Positions 1 to 8,876 of a stretch of DNA of 64,000 nucleotides are shown here, piece after piece. Location of the stretch: NCBI RefSeq assembly GCF_001494635.1, contig NZ_LOJF01000009.1, positions 124,001 to 188,000 on the forward strand, read 5' to 3'. The stretch comes from Tractidigestivibacter scatoligenes (GTDB lineage: Bacteria > Actinomycetota > Coriobacteriia > Coriobacteriales > Atopobiaceae). The notes beneath the pieces were generated by a model. That model saw only the letters and a program-made list of their open reading frames with translations, made no database searches and was not told the DNA's origin. The translations under genes were made by a program, and so were the position numbers. Every line of letters begins with the position of its first letter. Within the stretch, counting starts at the first letter, position 1.

Positions 1-630
1 GGAGAAGCGCTTCTCCTCGTGGTGTGCGAGCTTGCGGATGTTCTCGCGGTGCGCCCACACAACGCAGGCGGCCACGATGACCATGGGCAGGACAGCGATG
101 GGGGTGTAGCCAAAGACGGCCGTCCAGATGGGAAGCGAGACTGCCGCACACGAGCTGCCCAGCGAGACAAAGCGCGTGGGAAGGGCAAAGACAAGGAAGA
201 CCGCGAGAAGCCCAAAGGCGATGCGCGGGTCTAGGCCCAGCGCCGCGCCAAAGCCAACCGAGATTCCCTTGCCGCCGTGGAACCCAAGGTAGGGCGAGAA
301 GACGTGTCCAAGCACGCATGCCGCATAGACACAGGTGAGCGCCCAGTCAAACGGCTGGCCGGGAGCAAGGGCCTTTGCCTCGGCAAAAAAGCTGGAGAAC
401 GCCCAGGTGGCAAGTCCCGTGCAGAGCCAGCCCTTGCCGGCGTCAAGCAGCAGGGTGAGGCCTGCCGCCCAGGCACCCACGGACCGACCCACATTGGTAG
501 CGCCAATGTTGCCAGAGCCCGTATGCCGCACGTCGACCCCCTGGGAGCGTGCGATGAGCATGCCAAACGGGATGCCACAGACAAAGTAGGCAATAGCGCA
601 CGCGATGAGCGTAGGAATTACGAGTCTCAC
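1..630 (-). CDS. plsY: Glycerol-3-phosphate acyltransferase PlsY (3' end cut by window)
   Basis: Membrane acyltransferase that moves an acyl group from acyl-phosphate to glycerol-3-phosphate, the first step of phosphatidic acid synthesis. About 210 residues are visible; the family is about 200-230, so only a few C-terminal residues are missing. The signature GSGNIGATNVGRSVG follows the first transmembrane helix, and the second glycine-rich loop GFHGGKGIS is present. Several further hydrophobic helices fit the polytopic topology. The start is a GTG at 630 that overlaps the der stop codon (GTGA), so the two are translationally coupled. It is the last visible gene of a long minus-strand operon that also carries plsC, the next enzyme of the pathway. 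Family call is secure; the true stop lies outside the window. Confidence 0.93.
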   Translation of the reverse strand, partial: MRLVIPTLIACAIAYFVCGIPFGMLIARSQGVDVRHTGSGNIGATNVGRSVGAWAAGLTLLLDAGKGWLCTGLATWAFSSFFAEAKALAPGQPFDWALTCVYAACVLGHVFSPYLGFHGGKGISVGFGAALGLDPRIAFGLLAVFLVFALPTRFVSLGSSCAAVSLPIWTAVFGYTPIAVLPMVIVAACVVWAHRENIRKLAHHEEKRFS

Positions 631-1955
631 TTGTCCCCCTCGGACTTCTTGCGGAAGCGCAGACGGATGGGCGTACCCTCGAGGTCGAATCTCTCACGCA
701 GGCGGTTCTCCACAAATCGCTTGTAGTTGTCGTCTACAAGGTCCGGCGCGTTGCACCAAACGGTGATGACGGGAGGCCTGGAGCCGGTCTGTGTGGCGTA
801 CTGCATCTTGAGGCGACGACCCTTGTCAGAGACCGTGTGGCCACCCTGGCGAATCTCCTCGAGGAGGTTGTTGAGCTCCGAGGTCCTCAATTGGGTCTCG
901 CGAGCCTGGGCGGCAGAGACTGCCAGCTGCAGGACCTTGTCGGTGGCGCGACCCGTGAGGGCGGAGATGTTCACGTAGGGCACCCATGGCGCAAACTGCA
1001 TGCGCTTTTCGATCGAGGCAACCACGCGGTCGCGCTGGGCCTCGGTCTCGATGAGGTCCCACTTGTTGAGGCAGAGCACCAGGGCACAGCCACGATCGAT
1101 GGCCATGTTGGCCACCTTCTGGTCCTGCTCGGTGACGCCGTCGGTGGCGTCCACCACCAAGAGGCAGACGTCGGCGCGCTCCATGGCCATGAGGCCACGC
1201 ACCATGCTGTAGTACTCCACGTCCTCGTGAACCAGGTTCTTCTTGCGCATTCCGGCGGTGTCCACCAGGCGAATCCGCTGCCCCTGCCACTCGATCATGG
1301 TATCGATGGCATCGCGGGTGGTTCCCGCAACGTCGGAGACGATGGAGCGCTTCTTGCCGGCAAGGCGATTCGCCAGGGAGGACTTGCCCACGTTAGGCCT
1401 GCCGACGATGGCCAGCGAGAGCACGTCCTCGTCATCCTCGAGCTCGTCCTCGGAGGGTAGAACCGCGACGACCTCGTCGAGAAGGTCGCCCGTACCGTAG
1501 CCGTGCGAGGCGGAGAGGGGCATGGGTTCGCCCACGCCAAGGGCGTAGAAGTCCCAGAGGTTGTCGTTCTCGGTGGCGGGGTTGTCCTTCTTGTTGACCA
1601 CGAGGAACACGGGCTTGTCCTGCTTGCGTAGGATCCTTGCGACCTCCTCGTCCTCGTCGGTGATCCCGGTTGAGCCGTCCACCACAAAGATGATGGCGTC
1701 TGCCTCCTGCGCGGCCATTACGGCCTGCTCGCGGATACGCGGCGCAAAGGTGTCCTTCGACTTGACGGACTCGATGCCGCCAGTGTCGATAATCACAAAG
1801 TCGCGACCGTTCCAGTCTGCCTTGTGGTAGGAACGGTCGCGCGTGACGCCGCGACTCTCGTGCACGATGGCGTCACGGCTCTGGACAATACGGTTTACAA
1901 GGGTGGACTTGCCGACGTTGGGTCGACCGACCACGGCGACGACAGGCAATGACAT
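627..1955 (-). CDS. der: Ribosome assembly GTPase Der (EngA)
   Basis: Double-GTPase required for maturation of the 50S ribosomal subunit. Two complete G domains are visible: the first P-loop GRPNVGKS begins near residue 10 and the second near residue 180, each followed by a DTGG or DTAG switch II motif and an NKKD or NKWD base-recognition motif. A KH-like C-terminal domain closes the protein at 442 residues, the usual Der length. I chose ATG 1955 because the protein then begins directly with the first beta strand (MSLPVVAVVGR); the reading frame continues 16 codons upstream without an obvious function. The gene overlaps plsY downstream and follows the DUF512 gene after 79 bp. Confidence 0.96.
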   Translation of the reverse strand: MSLPVVAVVGRPNVGKSTLVNRIVQSRDAIVHESRGVTRDRSYHKADWNGRDFVIIDTGGIESVKSKDTFAPRIREQAVMAAQEADAIIFVVDGSTGITDEDEEVARILRKQDKPVFLVVNKKDNPATENDNLWDFYALGVGEPMPLSASHGYGTGDLLDEVVAVLPSEDELEDDEDVLSLAIVGRPNVGKSSLANRLAGKKRSIVSDVAGTTRDAIDTMIEWQGQRIRLVDTAGMRKKNLVHEDVEYYSMVRGLMAMERADVCLLVVDATDGVTEQDQKVANMAIDRGCALVLCLNKWDLIETEAQRDRVVASIEKRMQFAPWVPYVNISALTGRATDKVLQLAVSAAQARETQLRTSELNNLLEEIRQGGHTVSDKGRRLKMQYATQTGSRPPVITVWCNAPDLVDDNYKRFVENRLRERFDLEGTPIRLRFRKKSEGDK

Positions 1956-2034
1956 GAGGTGCTCACTTTCTCTTAGCGTATTTAGCACACTCGAGCATAT
2001 CACGACCGCGTGGGCGCCTTGCCGCCGGCGAGCC

Positions 2035-3411
2035 TCACCCCAAACTCTGCGTTACTGCAGAGACGATGCTCGTAGGGTCTCCATGCGCAATGATCGCCTT
2101 GCCACCACGGCGCTCGATCTCCTCAATGACGTGGTCCTGCGTGTCGCCATCGAGAGTCACGTGATCAAAGTTGAACATGACTTCGGGAAGCACGACCACG
2201 TGGTTCTCAAGGTCCTCTGGCAGCTGCGCGAGAAGGTCCTTCGAGACGATGAGGCCCGTGACGTTGACATCTCCACCAAAGTAGTCGTTATGAATGGGAT
2301 ACGTCCGCACGCGCCCAGAAGGAGACCAAAGCTCGCAGAAGAACGAGATTGCTGCCTGCGGCGCCTCTCCGCAGACGATAAAGACCGAGGTTTCACAGCG
2401 AGAGAGCTCCGCTTCGCTCGCAGCAAGCTCGGCGGCGTGGTCGCGTGCGAACACCGCCGAGTCGTCGAGGAAGCTCCGCAGCATGCCAATGCCATCGTAG
2501 TACTGCGGATATCCGTCGTAAGCTTCCGCTGGCGGCACCTTCACGCCGGCGGCAACGTAGAACTCGTCGGAAAGCTGGAAGCGGGTGGTACCAAGCTCGC
2601 GCCTTGCGCGCGCCTGGTAGGGCTCGATAAGCTCGACCACTGCCTTGGCGGATGCCGGGTCATCCGAGAAGGACTTTGAGAACCGACGCGAGAAGCGCGT
2701 GTAGCCAAGAGGCACCACGGCAAGAGAAGTGATGGCGGGGCGCGCCTCCACCCAATCGAGCGTGCGGGCGAGCTCCTCCCCGTCGTTCACACCAGGGCAG
2801 AGCACGATCTGGGCATGCACCTCGATGCCGGCCTCGAGCAGGCGCTCCAGGACGTCGATGCCGCGCTGCGCGTGCGGTCCGATGAGCGTGCGCCTGACCT
2901 CGGGGGATATGGCGTGGATCGAGACGTTCATGGGCTCGAGCCGGCAGGTGATGATGCGTTCGACGTCCTCGTCGGTCACGTTGGTGAGGGTGACGAAGTT
3001 CCCCTGCAGGAACGAGAGGCGGTAGTCGTCGTCGCGCAGCGAGAGGGACGGGCGCGCGTCCGCCGGCAGCATGCTCATGAAGCAGAACTGGCACGCGTTC
3101 ACGCAGGTGCGGATGCCGTCGAAGAGGACGTCCGTGAAGTCGATGCCCCAGTCCTCGCCGGGCTCGCGCCAGAGCTCGCAGCCATAGGTTCCACCGTCCC
3201 TGGGGTCGAAGACCTCCAGCTCGCACGAGGCGCCATCGGCCTCCCAGCGCCAATCGATGAGGTCGCGCAGCTTGTGGCCATTCACGCTCTCGATGCGCAT
3301 GCCGGGCTCAATGCCAGCCTCCCAGGCGGGGCTCTCCTCCTCTACCGACTGCACCCAGGCGCCAAGAGAGCGTTCGCGCGTGGATGCGTAGTCTGCCCTG
3401 TCTCGTGACAC
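2035..3411 (-). CDS. PDZ-like / radical-SAM-like DUF512 protein
   Basis: A 458-residue protein of the DUF512 family. An N-terminal PDZ-like segment (about residues 15-60, with EAGIEPGMRI) precedes a radical-SAM-type cysteine cluster CxxxCxxC at C103, C107 and C110, within a barrel-like region. The C-terminal third (from about residue 260) is the DUF512 part, with conserved GVKVPPAEAYDGYPQYYDGIG. Genes of this family often sit next to der, as here. The biochemical reaction is not established. The start is a GTG at 3411 with a close GGGGAG Shine-Dalgarno; it begins 2 bp after the ispH stop. A mobile-element origin is unlikely because gene order and codon use match the neighbours. Confidence 0.88.
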   Translation of the reverse strand: MSRDRADYASTRERSLGAWVQSVEEESPAWEAGIEPGMRIESVNGHKLRDLIDWRWEADGASCELEVFDPRDGGTYGCELWREPGEDWGIDFTDVLFDGIRTCVNACQFCFMSMLPADARPSLSLRDDDYRLSFLQGNFVTLTNVTDEDVERIITCRLEPMNVSIHAISPEVRRTLIGPHAQRGIDVLERLLEAGIEVHAQIVLCPGVNDGEELARTLDWVEARPAITSLAVVPLGYTRFSRRFSKSFSDDPASAKAVVELIEPYQARARRELGTTRFQLSDEFYVAAGVKVPPAEAYDGYPQYYDGIGMLRSFLDDSAVFARDHAAELAASEAELSRCETSVFIVCGEAPQAAISFFCELWSPSGRVRTYPIHNDYFGGDVNVTGLIVSKDLLAQLPEDLENHVVVLPEVMFNFDHVTLDGDTQDHVIEEIERRGGKAIIAHGDPTSIVSAVTQSLG

Positions 3412-3413
3412 CC

Positions 3414-4256
3414 CTACTCCCCCATCATCGACTCAATTGCTGCCACAACGGCGCGGATCTGCGAGGCAGGGGTCGAGGCGCCAGCCGTGACGCCCACAAG
3501 GCCCGCCCCTGCAAACCAGGAAGGGTCAAGCTCATCGGCACCCTCGATATGATGCGTGCGGGGGCAGGCAGCGGCGGCAATCTCGGCCAGGCGCGTGGTG
3601 TTGGCAGAGTTTCGGCCGCCGATGACCACCATCACGTCCGCACGGGCCGCAAGCTCGGCGCAGGCGCCCTGATGTCCTGAGGTTGCCTCGCAGATGGTGT
3701 TGACTACGCGAAGCTCCTCTGTGCGCGAGAGCAGTGCCGAGACAACCTCGGCTAAGCGTGCCGCAGACTGCGTGGTCTGCACCACAACGCCGGTCTTGCG
3801 CGCATGCGGGAGTGCAAGCGCCTCCTCGGCCGTTCCCACAACTACGGCCCCCGGCGCATGGGCAAGGGTAGCGGTGACCTCGGGATGGCCCGCTTCGCCC
3901 ACGATGACCACGCGATAGCCCTCCGCAGAGAGCTGCTCGGCTGCACGGTGCACCTTCTTTACGAAGGGGCACGTGGCATCGATAACGGACGCGCAGAGCT
4001 CTTGAGCCTCGGCCTCCTCGGCAGGAGTCACCCCGTGCGTGCGGAGGACAAGCGTGCAGCCTGCAGCGTCACGCGGATCCTCGACAACGGCGGCACCGCG
4101 GTCGGCCAAGCTTGCAACAACTCGCGGGTTATGGATCAGGGGCCCCAGCGTGCGGACGCGAGACGCCCCGTCCTTAAGGGCGTCCTCGGTCATCTCAAGC
4201 GCGCGCTCGACACCGTAGCAGGCACCGGCCTCGCGCGCCACCTCAACCGTCGCCAT
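3414..4256 (-). CDS. ispH: 4-hydroxy-3-methylbut-2-enyl diphosphate reductase IspH
   Basis: Iron-sulphur enzyme that makes IPP and DMAPP in the last step of the MEP isoprenoid pathway. The three cluster cysteines are visible: C13 (GACYGVERA), one near residue 95 (DATCPFVKK) and one near residue 188 (NTICEATSGHQ). A TTQSA segment and the HIEG and GVTAGASTP segments of the active site are also present. Length is 280 residues, typical of the short single-domain form without a fused S1 domain. A strong GGGGAGG precedes ATG 4256. Other MEP genes, dxr and ispG, lie elsewhere in this window, so this organism uses the non-mevalonate route. Confidence 0.96.
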   Translation of the reverse strand: MATVEVAREAGACYGVERALEMTEDALKDGASRVRTLGPLIHNPRVVASLADRGAAVVEDPRDAAGCTLVLRTHGVTPAEEAEAQELCASVIDATCPFVKKVHRAAEQLSAEGYRVVIVGEAGHPEVTATLAHAPGAVVVGTAEEALALPHARKTGVVVQTTQSAARLAEVVSALLSRTEELRVVNTICEATSGHQGACAELAARADVMVVIGGRNSANTTRLAEIAAAACPRTHHIEGADELDPSWFAGAGLVGVTAGASTPASQIRAVVAAIESMMGE

Positions 4257-4258
4257 GG

Positions 4259-5014
4259 TTACATCCTCCCCGGGTGCTCTTCGCGAAGCTCATCTCTCAG
4301 CGCATAGACGGCGTCCATGCCAGCCTTCGACATTGCAGCGAGCTGGGCCTTCCTGCCCTTAACGTCCAAGGAGTCCCAGGTGATGGGGTCTCCCGCCTTG
4401 AGCCACACGCGGGAAAAGTGGTGCAGGTGACTGCCACGCTTCGTGATGTCGCGCGCGCCCACGATGGCCACCGGCTGGACCGGAGCGTGGCCAAGCTGCG
4501 CCATGAGCGAGTAGCCCTCGTGGATGGTCACGGGCTCGTCGTCGCTCTTGATGCGGGTGCCCTCGGGGAAAATGAGGACGCACTCGCCACGGTCAAGCGC
4601 TGCCTTAGCACGACGAACGGACTTCATGTCTGCGGTGCCGCGCTGTACCGGAATGGCGCCCACGCGGGTGAAGAACCAGGTGACTACCGGCGACTTGTCG
4701 AACTCGCTCTTGTAGATTGTGCGCACGCGAATGCCGTGCAGCCACAGCTGCACGATGATGATCACAGGGTCGAGCATCGAGCCGTGGTTCATGACGAGGA
4801 CGCGTGGGGTCTTGTCGTCGACGAGCTTCTCCTTGTTCTCAACGCTCCAGCGCCAGCGAAACTGCGTCCATGCCATGCAAGCATAGACGGCAATGCCAAG
4901 AAACATGCGGGCCGGAAGCGGGAAGTTACGCATGCCCGTGTCGAAGTAGTCGTCGAAGCTGTTGCCATGGAAGGCGCGTAGGCGCTTCTCGGGCGCCTTC
5001 TTCTGCGCGCTCAC
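4259..5014 (-). CDS. plsC: 1-acyl-sn-glycerol-3-phosphate acyltransferase PlsC
   Basis: Converts lysophosphatidic acid to phosphatidic acid at the inner face of the membrane. The catalytic NHxxxxD motif is at H77/D82 (NHGSMLDP), and the substrate-binding FPEGTR motif lies near residue 150. One hydrophobic stretch near residues 36-52 (PARMFLGIAVYACMAW) can anchor it. Length 251 residues is normal. It starts with a GTG overlapping the cmk stop (GTGA) and ends 2 bp before ispH, so it is co-transcribed and coupled. plsY, the preceding enzyme of the same pathway, is at the end of this operon. Confidence 0.94.
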   Translation of the reverse strand: MSAQKKAPEKRLRAFHGNSFDDYFDTGMRNFPLPARMFLGIAVYACMAWTQFRWRWSVENKEKLVDDKTPRVLVMNHGSMLDPVIIIVQLWLHGIRVRTIYKSEFDKSPVVTWFFTRVGAIPVQRGTADMKSVRRAKAALDRGECVLIFPEGTRIKSDDEPVTIHEGYSLMAQLGHAPVQPVAIVGARDITKRGSHLHHFSRVWLKAGDPITWDSLDVKGRKAQLAAMSKAGMDAVYALRDELREEHPGRM

Positions 5015-5721
5015 GAACGGCCACCCGCGAGCGCGGCTTCAAGCCTGGGGTCAAGCGCGCAGATGGCGGCAACGACCTCGTCAACGCCCATCGAGGACGA
5101 GTCGATGTGGTGCGCGTCAGGCGCCGGCTTGAGAGGGGCGGTCTTTCTCGTAGAGTCAAGCTGGTCGCGGCGGTTTAGGTCTGCGAGGATGCGCTCCACC
5201 TCGGCGGGGTCGGCCGTTGCGCTGGCGTCCTTGGCGGCATCTCCGCCCTCACGCTGCACGGCGCGCCGCAGGGCGCGCGCGGCGGGGTCTGCCGTAAGGA
5301 AGACCTTCACGTCCGCCTTGGGGAAGACCACGGTGCCAATGTCTCTGCCCTCGGCGACTACATCGCCCGTCTCGCCGTAGGCACGCTGAAGCTCGACCAT
5401 GGCGGTGCGCACTTCGGGGATGGCAGAGACTGCGGAGACGTTGCGGTCGACCTCTGGCGTGCGAATCTCGGCGGTGACGTCACGGCCGTTGGCGGTGACG
5501 GTCTGGCCTGCGGGCGAGGTGCCAAAGGTGATGGTGGTCGCGCGCGCGACCCGTGTCACGGCTGCCGCGTCCGCGGGGTCAATGCCCTGGCGCAGGCACT
5601 CGGCGGTGACGGAGCGATACATGGCACCCGTGTCGAGATAGGTGAGGTGGCACCTCTCGGCAATTGCGTGGGCAACGGTAGACTTGCCGGACCCAGCGGG
5701 CCCGTCGATGGCGACAATCAT
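5011..5721 (-). CDS. cmk: Cytidylate kinase
   Basis: Phosphorylates CMP and dCMP with ATP. The P-loop GPAGSGKS is at residues 7-14, followed by a short NMP-binding region including DTGAMYRSVT, and the RDIGTVVFPKADVKVFLTA strand typical of bacterial CMP kinases. Length is 236 residues, as expected for the single-domain enzyme. The start ATG overlaps the stop of the histidine phosphatase gene (ATGA), and its own stop overlaps the plsC GTG. The cmk-plsC-ispH-der order is common in Gram-positive bacteria. Confidence 0.96.
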   Translation of the reverse strand: MIVAIDGPAGSGKSTVAHAIAERCHLTYLDTGAMYRSVTAECLRQGIDPADAAAVTRVARATTITFGTSPAGQTVTANGRDVTAEIRTPEVDRNVSAVSAIPEVRTAMVELQRAYGETGDVVAEGRDIGTVVFPKADVKVFLTADPAARALRRAVQREGGDAAKDASATADPAEVERILADLNRRDQLDSTRKTAPLKPAPDAHHIDSSSMGVDEVVAAICALDPRLEAALAGGRS

Positions 5722-6404
5722 GCGTCCTTCCTTTCCGAGACGCCCCAGATGTCCCTGAGGTCGTATGGGTTTGGCTTGGTCGAGCGCTCTATGACCTCAT
5801 CGGGGGTGAGGTTGAACCCGCCAAGGTAGAAGCTCTTCCCGTTACAGGTGTAGTACGCCGAGCACACGTTTGCCAGATGCACATTCCAGAAGCGGTCATA
5901 CGGTACATCGTACATGGCGGCGATGAGAATGCGAGAGAAGCCCCCGTGGGTAACAAGGGCAGTTCTGCCGGCAAGCGGCCTCAGCTCGTCCATAAGATGG
6001 TTGGCGCGGGCGGTCGCGTGCTCGAAGGACTCCGCACCGGGCGCAGGAAGCGAGTGCCCGTACTCGTCAAGCGGCCAGGGGAACTGCGTAGGACCGGAGT
6101 TGCTCGCCTCAAAGCGCGTGCCCTCCAGCTCGCCAAAGTCAAGCTCCACAAGGTCATCGTCCACGCGGACGGGAATACCCAGGCGCTCCCCGGCCTCCTC
6201 GGCAAGATTACGACAGCGCGAGAGGGGCGAGCACCAAATGCGCTCGGGGCCAAAGGCCACAAGGGCGTCCACGCCACGCTCGCGCTGCCTCTCGCCGCGC
6301 GAGGTGAGAGGGACGTCCCTCCTTCCCGAGAAGAAGTGCTCAGTGTTCGCGGGCGTCTCCGGATGCCTCATGACAAGGATCCGCTGCCTCATGCCAAAGT
6401 CCAC
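5718..6404 (-). CDS. Histidine phosphatase (phosphoglycerate mutase-like) family protein
   Basis: Cytosolic member of the histidine phosphatase superfamily, about 228 residues. The catalytic RHxET motif is near the N-terminus (VMRHPETPANTEHFFSGRRD) and the second catalytic histidine is in LVTHGGFSRIL. The substrate cannot be assigned from sequence; cobalamin-pathway phosphatase, sugar phosphatase or general phosphatase are all possible. I start it at GTG 6404 because GGGGAGGA lies 7-8 bp upstream; an in-frame ATG at 6392 has no such site. It begins just after the rluB stop and overlaps cmk by 4 bp. Confidence 0.82.
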   Translation of the reverse strand: MDFGMRQRILVMRHPETPANTEHFFSGRRDVPLTSRGERQRERGVDALVAFGPERIWCSPLSRCRNLAEEAGERLGIPVRVDDDLVELDFGELEGTRFEASNSGPTQFPWPLDEYGHSLPAPGAESFEHATARANHLMDELRPLAGRTALVTHGGFSRILIAAMYDVPYDRFWNVHLANVCSAYYTCNGKSFYLGGFNLTPDEVIERSTKPNPYDLRDIWGVSERKDA

Positions 6405-6405
6405 G

Positions 6406-7242
6406 CTAGTCGTCCTCCCCCTGATCGCCGGCAAGCCCGGCGCAAATACCCTCGATGGCCGCAACCTCCTGGGGTGTGAGCTCGCGCCACGAACCCTCGT
6501 CAACGCCCGTGAGGGAGAGCGGCCCAAAGGCATCGCGGTGGAGGCGCAAGACCTTGTGCCCTACCGCCTGCATCATCTTCTTGACCTGGTGCTTCCTGCC
6601 CTCGTGGATGGTGAGTCCCACCACGGCGTTGGGCTCACCACCACCCGTGCGGCCGGCGCCGTGGGGCGCCACCACCGAGTAGAGCGGGCTCTCCCTGCTG
6701 AGAAGCACGGCGCCGGCAGGCGACGCAGGCCCATCCTCGAGCATGACGCCGCGGCGAAGCCGCTCGAGGTCGTGCGCCGAGGGCGTGCCCGAGACGAGCG
6801 CCACGTAGTGCTTCTCGACGTGGCGCGAGGGGTGGAGCAGATCCTGGCCAACGTTTCCGTTGGTAGTGAAGAGGAGCAGCCCCGTCGTGTCCATGTCAAG
6901 GCGCCCCACTGGGAAGAGCCCCGGGAAGCGGTCCGTGGGAACAAGCTCGGCTACCGTGTGCCTACCCTGGGGATCGCTCATGGTGGTCACGTAGCCCGCG
7001 GGCTTGTAGAGCATGAGGTAGCACGGGCGCTCGAGGATGTGGCACTCGATGCCGTCCACGCTCACCACGTCCGTCGCAGGGTCGACCTTGCTGCCCAGCT
7101 CGCTCACGACCTCGCCGTTCACGCGCACGCGCCCAGCGGTCATGAGCCGCTCGGCGCCTCGCCTGCTGGCAACGCCGGCGCGGGCGAGGAAGCGCTGGAG
7201 CCGCATGGGATAGAGCCCGTCCTCGCGCAGCGGGTCACTCAT
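6406..7242 (-). CDS. rluB: Ribosomal large-subunit pseudouridine synthase B
   Basis: Modifies uridine to pseudouridine in 23S rRNA. An S4 RNA-binding domain (about residues 13-70, RLQRFLARAGVASRR) is followed by the RsuA/RluB-type catalytic domain with the catalytic aspartate in GRLDMDTTGLLLFT. Length is 278 residues from ATG 7242, which lies inside the last codons of scpB (8-bp overlap). A second ATG at 7206 would remove 12 residues before the S4 domain and is the main alternative. The scpA-scpB-rluB-cmk order is widely conserved in Gram-positive bacteria. Confidence 0.92.
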   Translation of the reverse strand: MSDPLREDGLYPMRLQRFLARAGVASRRGAERLMTAGRVRVNGEVVSELGSKVDPATDVVSVDGIECHILERPCYLMLYKPAGYVTTMSDPQGRHTVAELVPTDRFPGLFPVGRLDMDTTGLLLFTTNGNVGQDLLHPSRHVEKHYVALVSGTPSAHDLERLRRGVMLEDGPASPAGAVLLSRESPLYSVVAPHGAGRTGGGEPNAVVGLTIHEGRKHQVKKMMQAVGHKVLRLHRDAFGPLSLTGVDEGSWRELTPQEVAAIEGICAGLAGDQGEDD

Positions 7243-7951
7243 CGTCCGCGTCACCGCCTGCGGCCTCGGTGTCCGCACTCTCCTCGGCATCTTCCTCGTC
7301 CGAGCCGTCACCGAGAAGGTCGCGCTCGTCGTCGATGTCGTCGGAGGTCTCCTCGAGGGTGGACTCAAGCGAGCGGCCAGAGAGACGCTCGCGGATGAAC
7401 TGCTTGGACTGCTCGTCCGGGGCAAAGTCCTCGAGCGGCGGAAGGTCGCGGATGCTCCTCAGACCAAAACGCTCGAGGAAGGCTCGCGTGGTGCCAAAGA
7501 GCACCGCCTGGCCGTGCTCGGCGTCGTGCCCCACCTCGCGCACCAGGCCTTTCTCGCGCAGGGAAGCAATGACGCCGTCGGAGTTCACGCCGCGGATGGC
7601 GCGCACGCCCTCGCGCGAGACGGGCTGGTGGTAGGCAATGACAGCCAGTGTCTCCAGCGCGGCCTGCGAGAGGCGCCGCTGGTCCCACGACAACACGTAA
7701 TCGGCAACCTGGTCGTGAAACGCAGGGTGCGTGAAGAGCCTCCAGCCACCTGCGACCTCGCGGAGCTGGAAGCCACGGTTTGCGTCGGCGTACTCGGCCG
7801 AGAGTTCCGCAAGCGCCGAGGCCACGTCACCCGGCGCGGCGCCCGTGGCCTTTGCCAGGTCTGTTGCCGAGACGGAGTCATCGGACACGAGGAGCAGGGC
7901 CTCCAGGAGCCCCTTGAGCGAACCGTCCTCAAGCCTCTCGAGACCTGCCAT
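7235..7951 (-). CDS. scpB: Segregation and condensation protein B
   Basis: Kleisin-associated winged-helix protein of the Smc-ScpAB chromosome condensation complex. Two winged-helix units occupy about residues 10-165, including the typical LSQAALETLAVIAYHQPV and GVNSDGVIASLREKGLV segments. The C-terminal 50 residues are strongly acidic, ending in a Glu/Asp/Ala tail that could be disordered. I chose ATG 7951, which overlaps the corrected scpA stop as TGATG; a GTG one codon earlier is also in frame. It overlaps rluB downstream. Length 238 residues is slightly longer than usual because of the acidic tail. Confidence 0.93.
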   Translation of the reverse strand: MAGLERLEDGSLKGLLEALLLVSDDSVSATDLAKATGAAPGDVASALAELSAEYADANRGFQLREVAGGWRLFTHPAFHDQVADYVLSWDQRRLSQAALETLAVIAYHQPVSREGVRAIRGVNSDGVIASLREKGLVREVGHDAEHGQAVLFGTTRAFLERFGLRSIRDLPPLEDFAPDEQSKQFIRERLSGRSLESTLEETSDDIDDERDLLGDGSDEEDAEESADTEAAGGDADDE

Positions 7952-8870
7952 CACGCGTCCTTCCCCGTGTCATCCGCCTGCGCAACTTCGTCCTCGCCTG
8001 CGACCAAGACGTCGCCAAAACCAAGCTCTTCAAGGTCCTGCTCGTCCACGCCCTGCTCCTCCAGCTCGTAGATGACCGACTCGTCCATCTCGTAGGGGCT
8101 CGCACCCTCCACGTGCTCGATGTCGATCTCGCCGAAGTTCTCCTCCTGGCGCATGCGGAGCTTGTCCCTATGGTAGAGGTCGAGCACGGCCAGGAAGTTG
8201 GCAACCACGACCTCGGGCTCGCTCGAGCCGTCGAGAAGCTCGGAGAACGTGAGGTGCCCGCGGGAGCGCGCCAGTCTGTCGACCGAGGCAACCGTGAGCG
8301 CGATGGGCAGTCGCTTGGGCGCGTGTGCTCGGATTCGAGCAGGAACGTCTCGCGATGCGAGTCGATGTCGGCGCAGATGACGGCAAGGCTCCGAAGCGTG
8401 ATGCCCTCGAGGTAGTCGGGCATGAGCCCCAGGAACTCCGGATCCGGTCCCACGGTGCGCGGCACCATGCGAGACTCAGCCTCCATGCGGCTGCCAAGTG
8501 CGGCGCCGGCATTCCGGAACTGCTTGTAGGTGATGAGTCGAGCGATAAGCACCTCGCGCGCCTCATCGGGAGAGAGGCCCGCGAGGTCGTCCTCCTCGTC
8601 CAGATCCTCCTCCCCAGCGTGCTGGGTGCGCGTGACGCCGCCCTCGGGGACAAGCGCCGCAGCCTTCATGTCCAGAAGCGTGGAGGCAACCAGCACAAAG
8701 TCGCTCGCAACGTCCAAGTCCAGGTCGCTCATGCGCTCGACCTCGGCAAGGTATTGGTCTGCCACCTCGGCAACCGAGATGGAGCCAATGGCCACCTTCT
8801 GCCTGCTTACGAGCTGCAGCAGGAGGTCGAAGGGACCCGTGTACGCATCTGTCTTCACACGCCACGACAT
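7951..8870 (-). pseudogene. scpA: Segregation and condensation protein A, disrupted by a -1 frameshift
   Basis: Kleisin subunit of Smc-ScpAB. The first 180 or so residues from ATG 8870 read as normal ScpA (TGPFDLLLQLV at the N-terminus, ALLDMK-like helix). After the residues LLESEHTRP the frame goes wrong and runs out of frame to 7929. The expected C-terminal winged helix (KRLPIALTVASVDRL ... VVANFLAVLDLYHRDKLRMRQ) is intact in another frame and stops at 7951, immediately before scpB. One missing base at about 8315-8322, most simply in the GGG run at 8317-8319, explains it. Because Smc-ScpAB is important and the neighbours are intact, a sequencing or assembly error is at least as likely as a true null. 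The coordinates given join both frames. Confidence 0.85.
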
Positions 8871-8876
8871 GTGCCG

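Noticed and set aside
5914-7398. 494-residue plus-strand open frame
   Set aside because: Crosses rluB, the histidine phosphatase and their junction on the wrong strand; no family signature.
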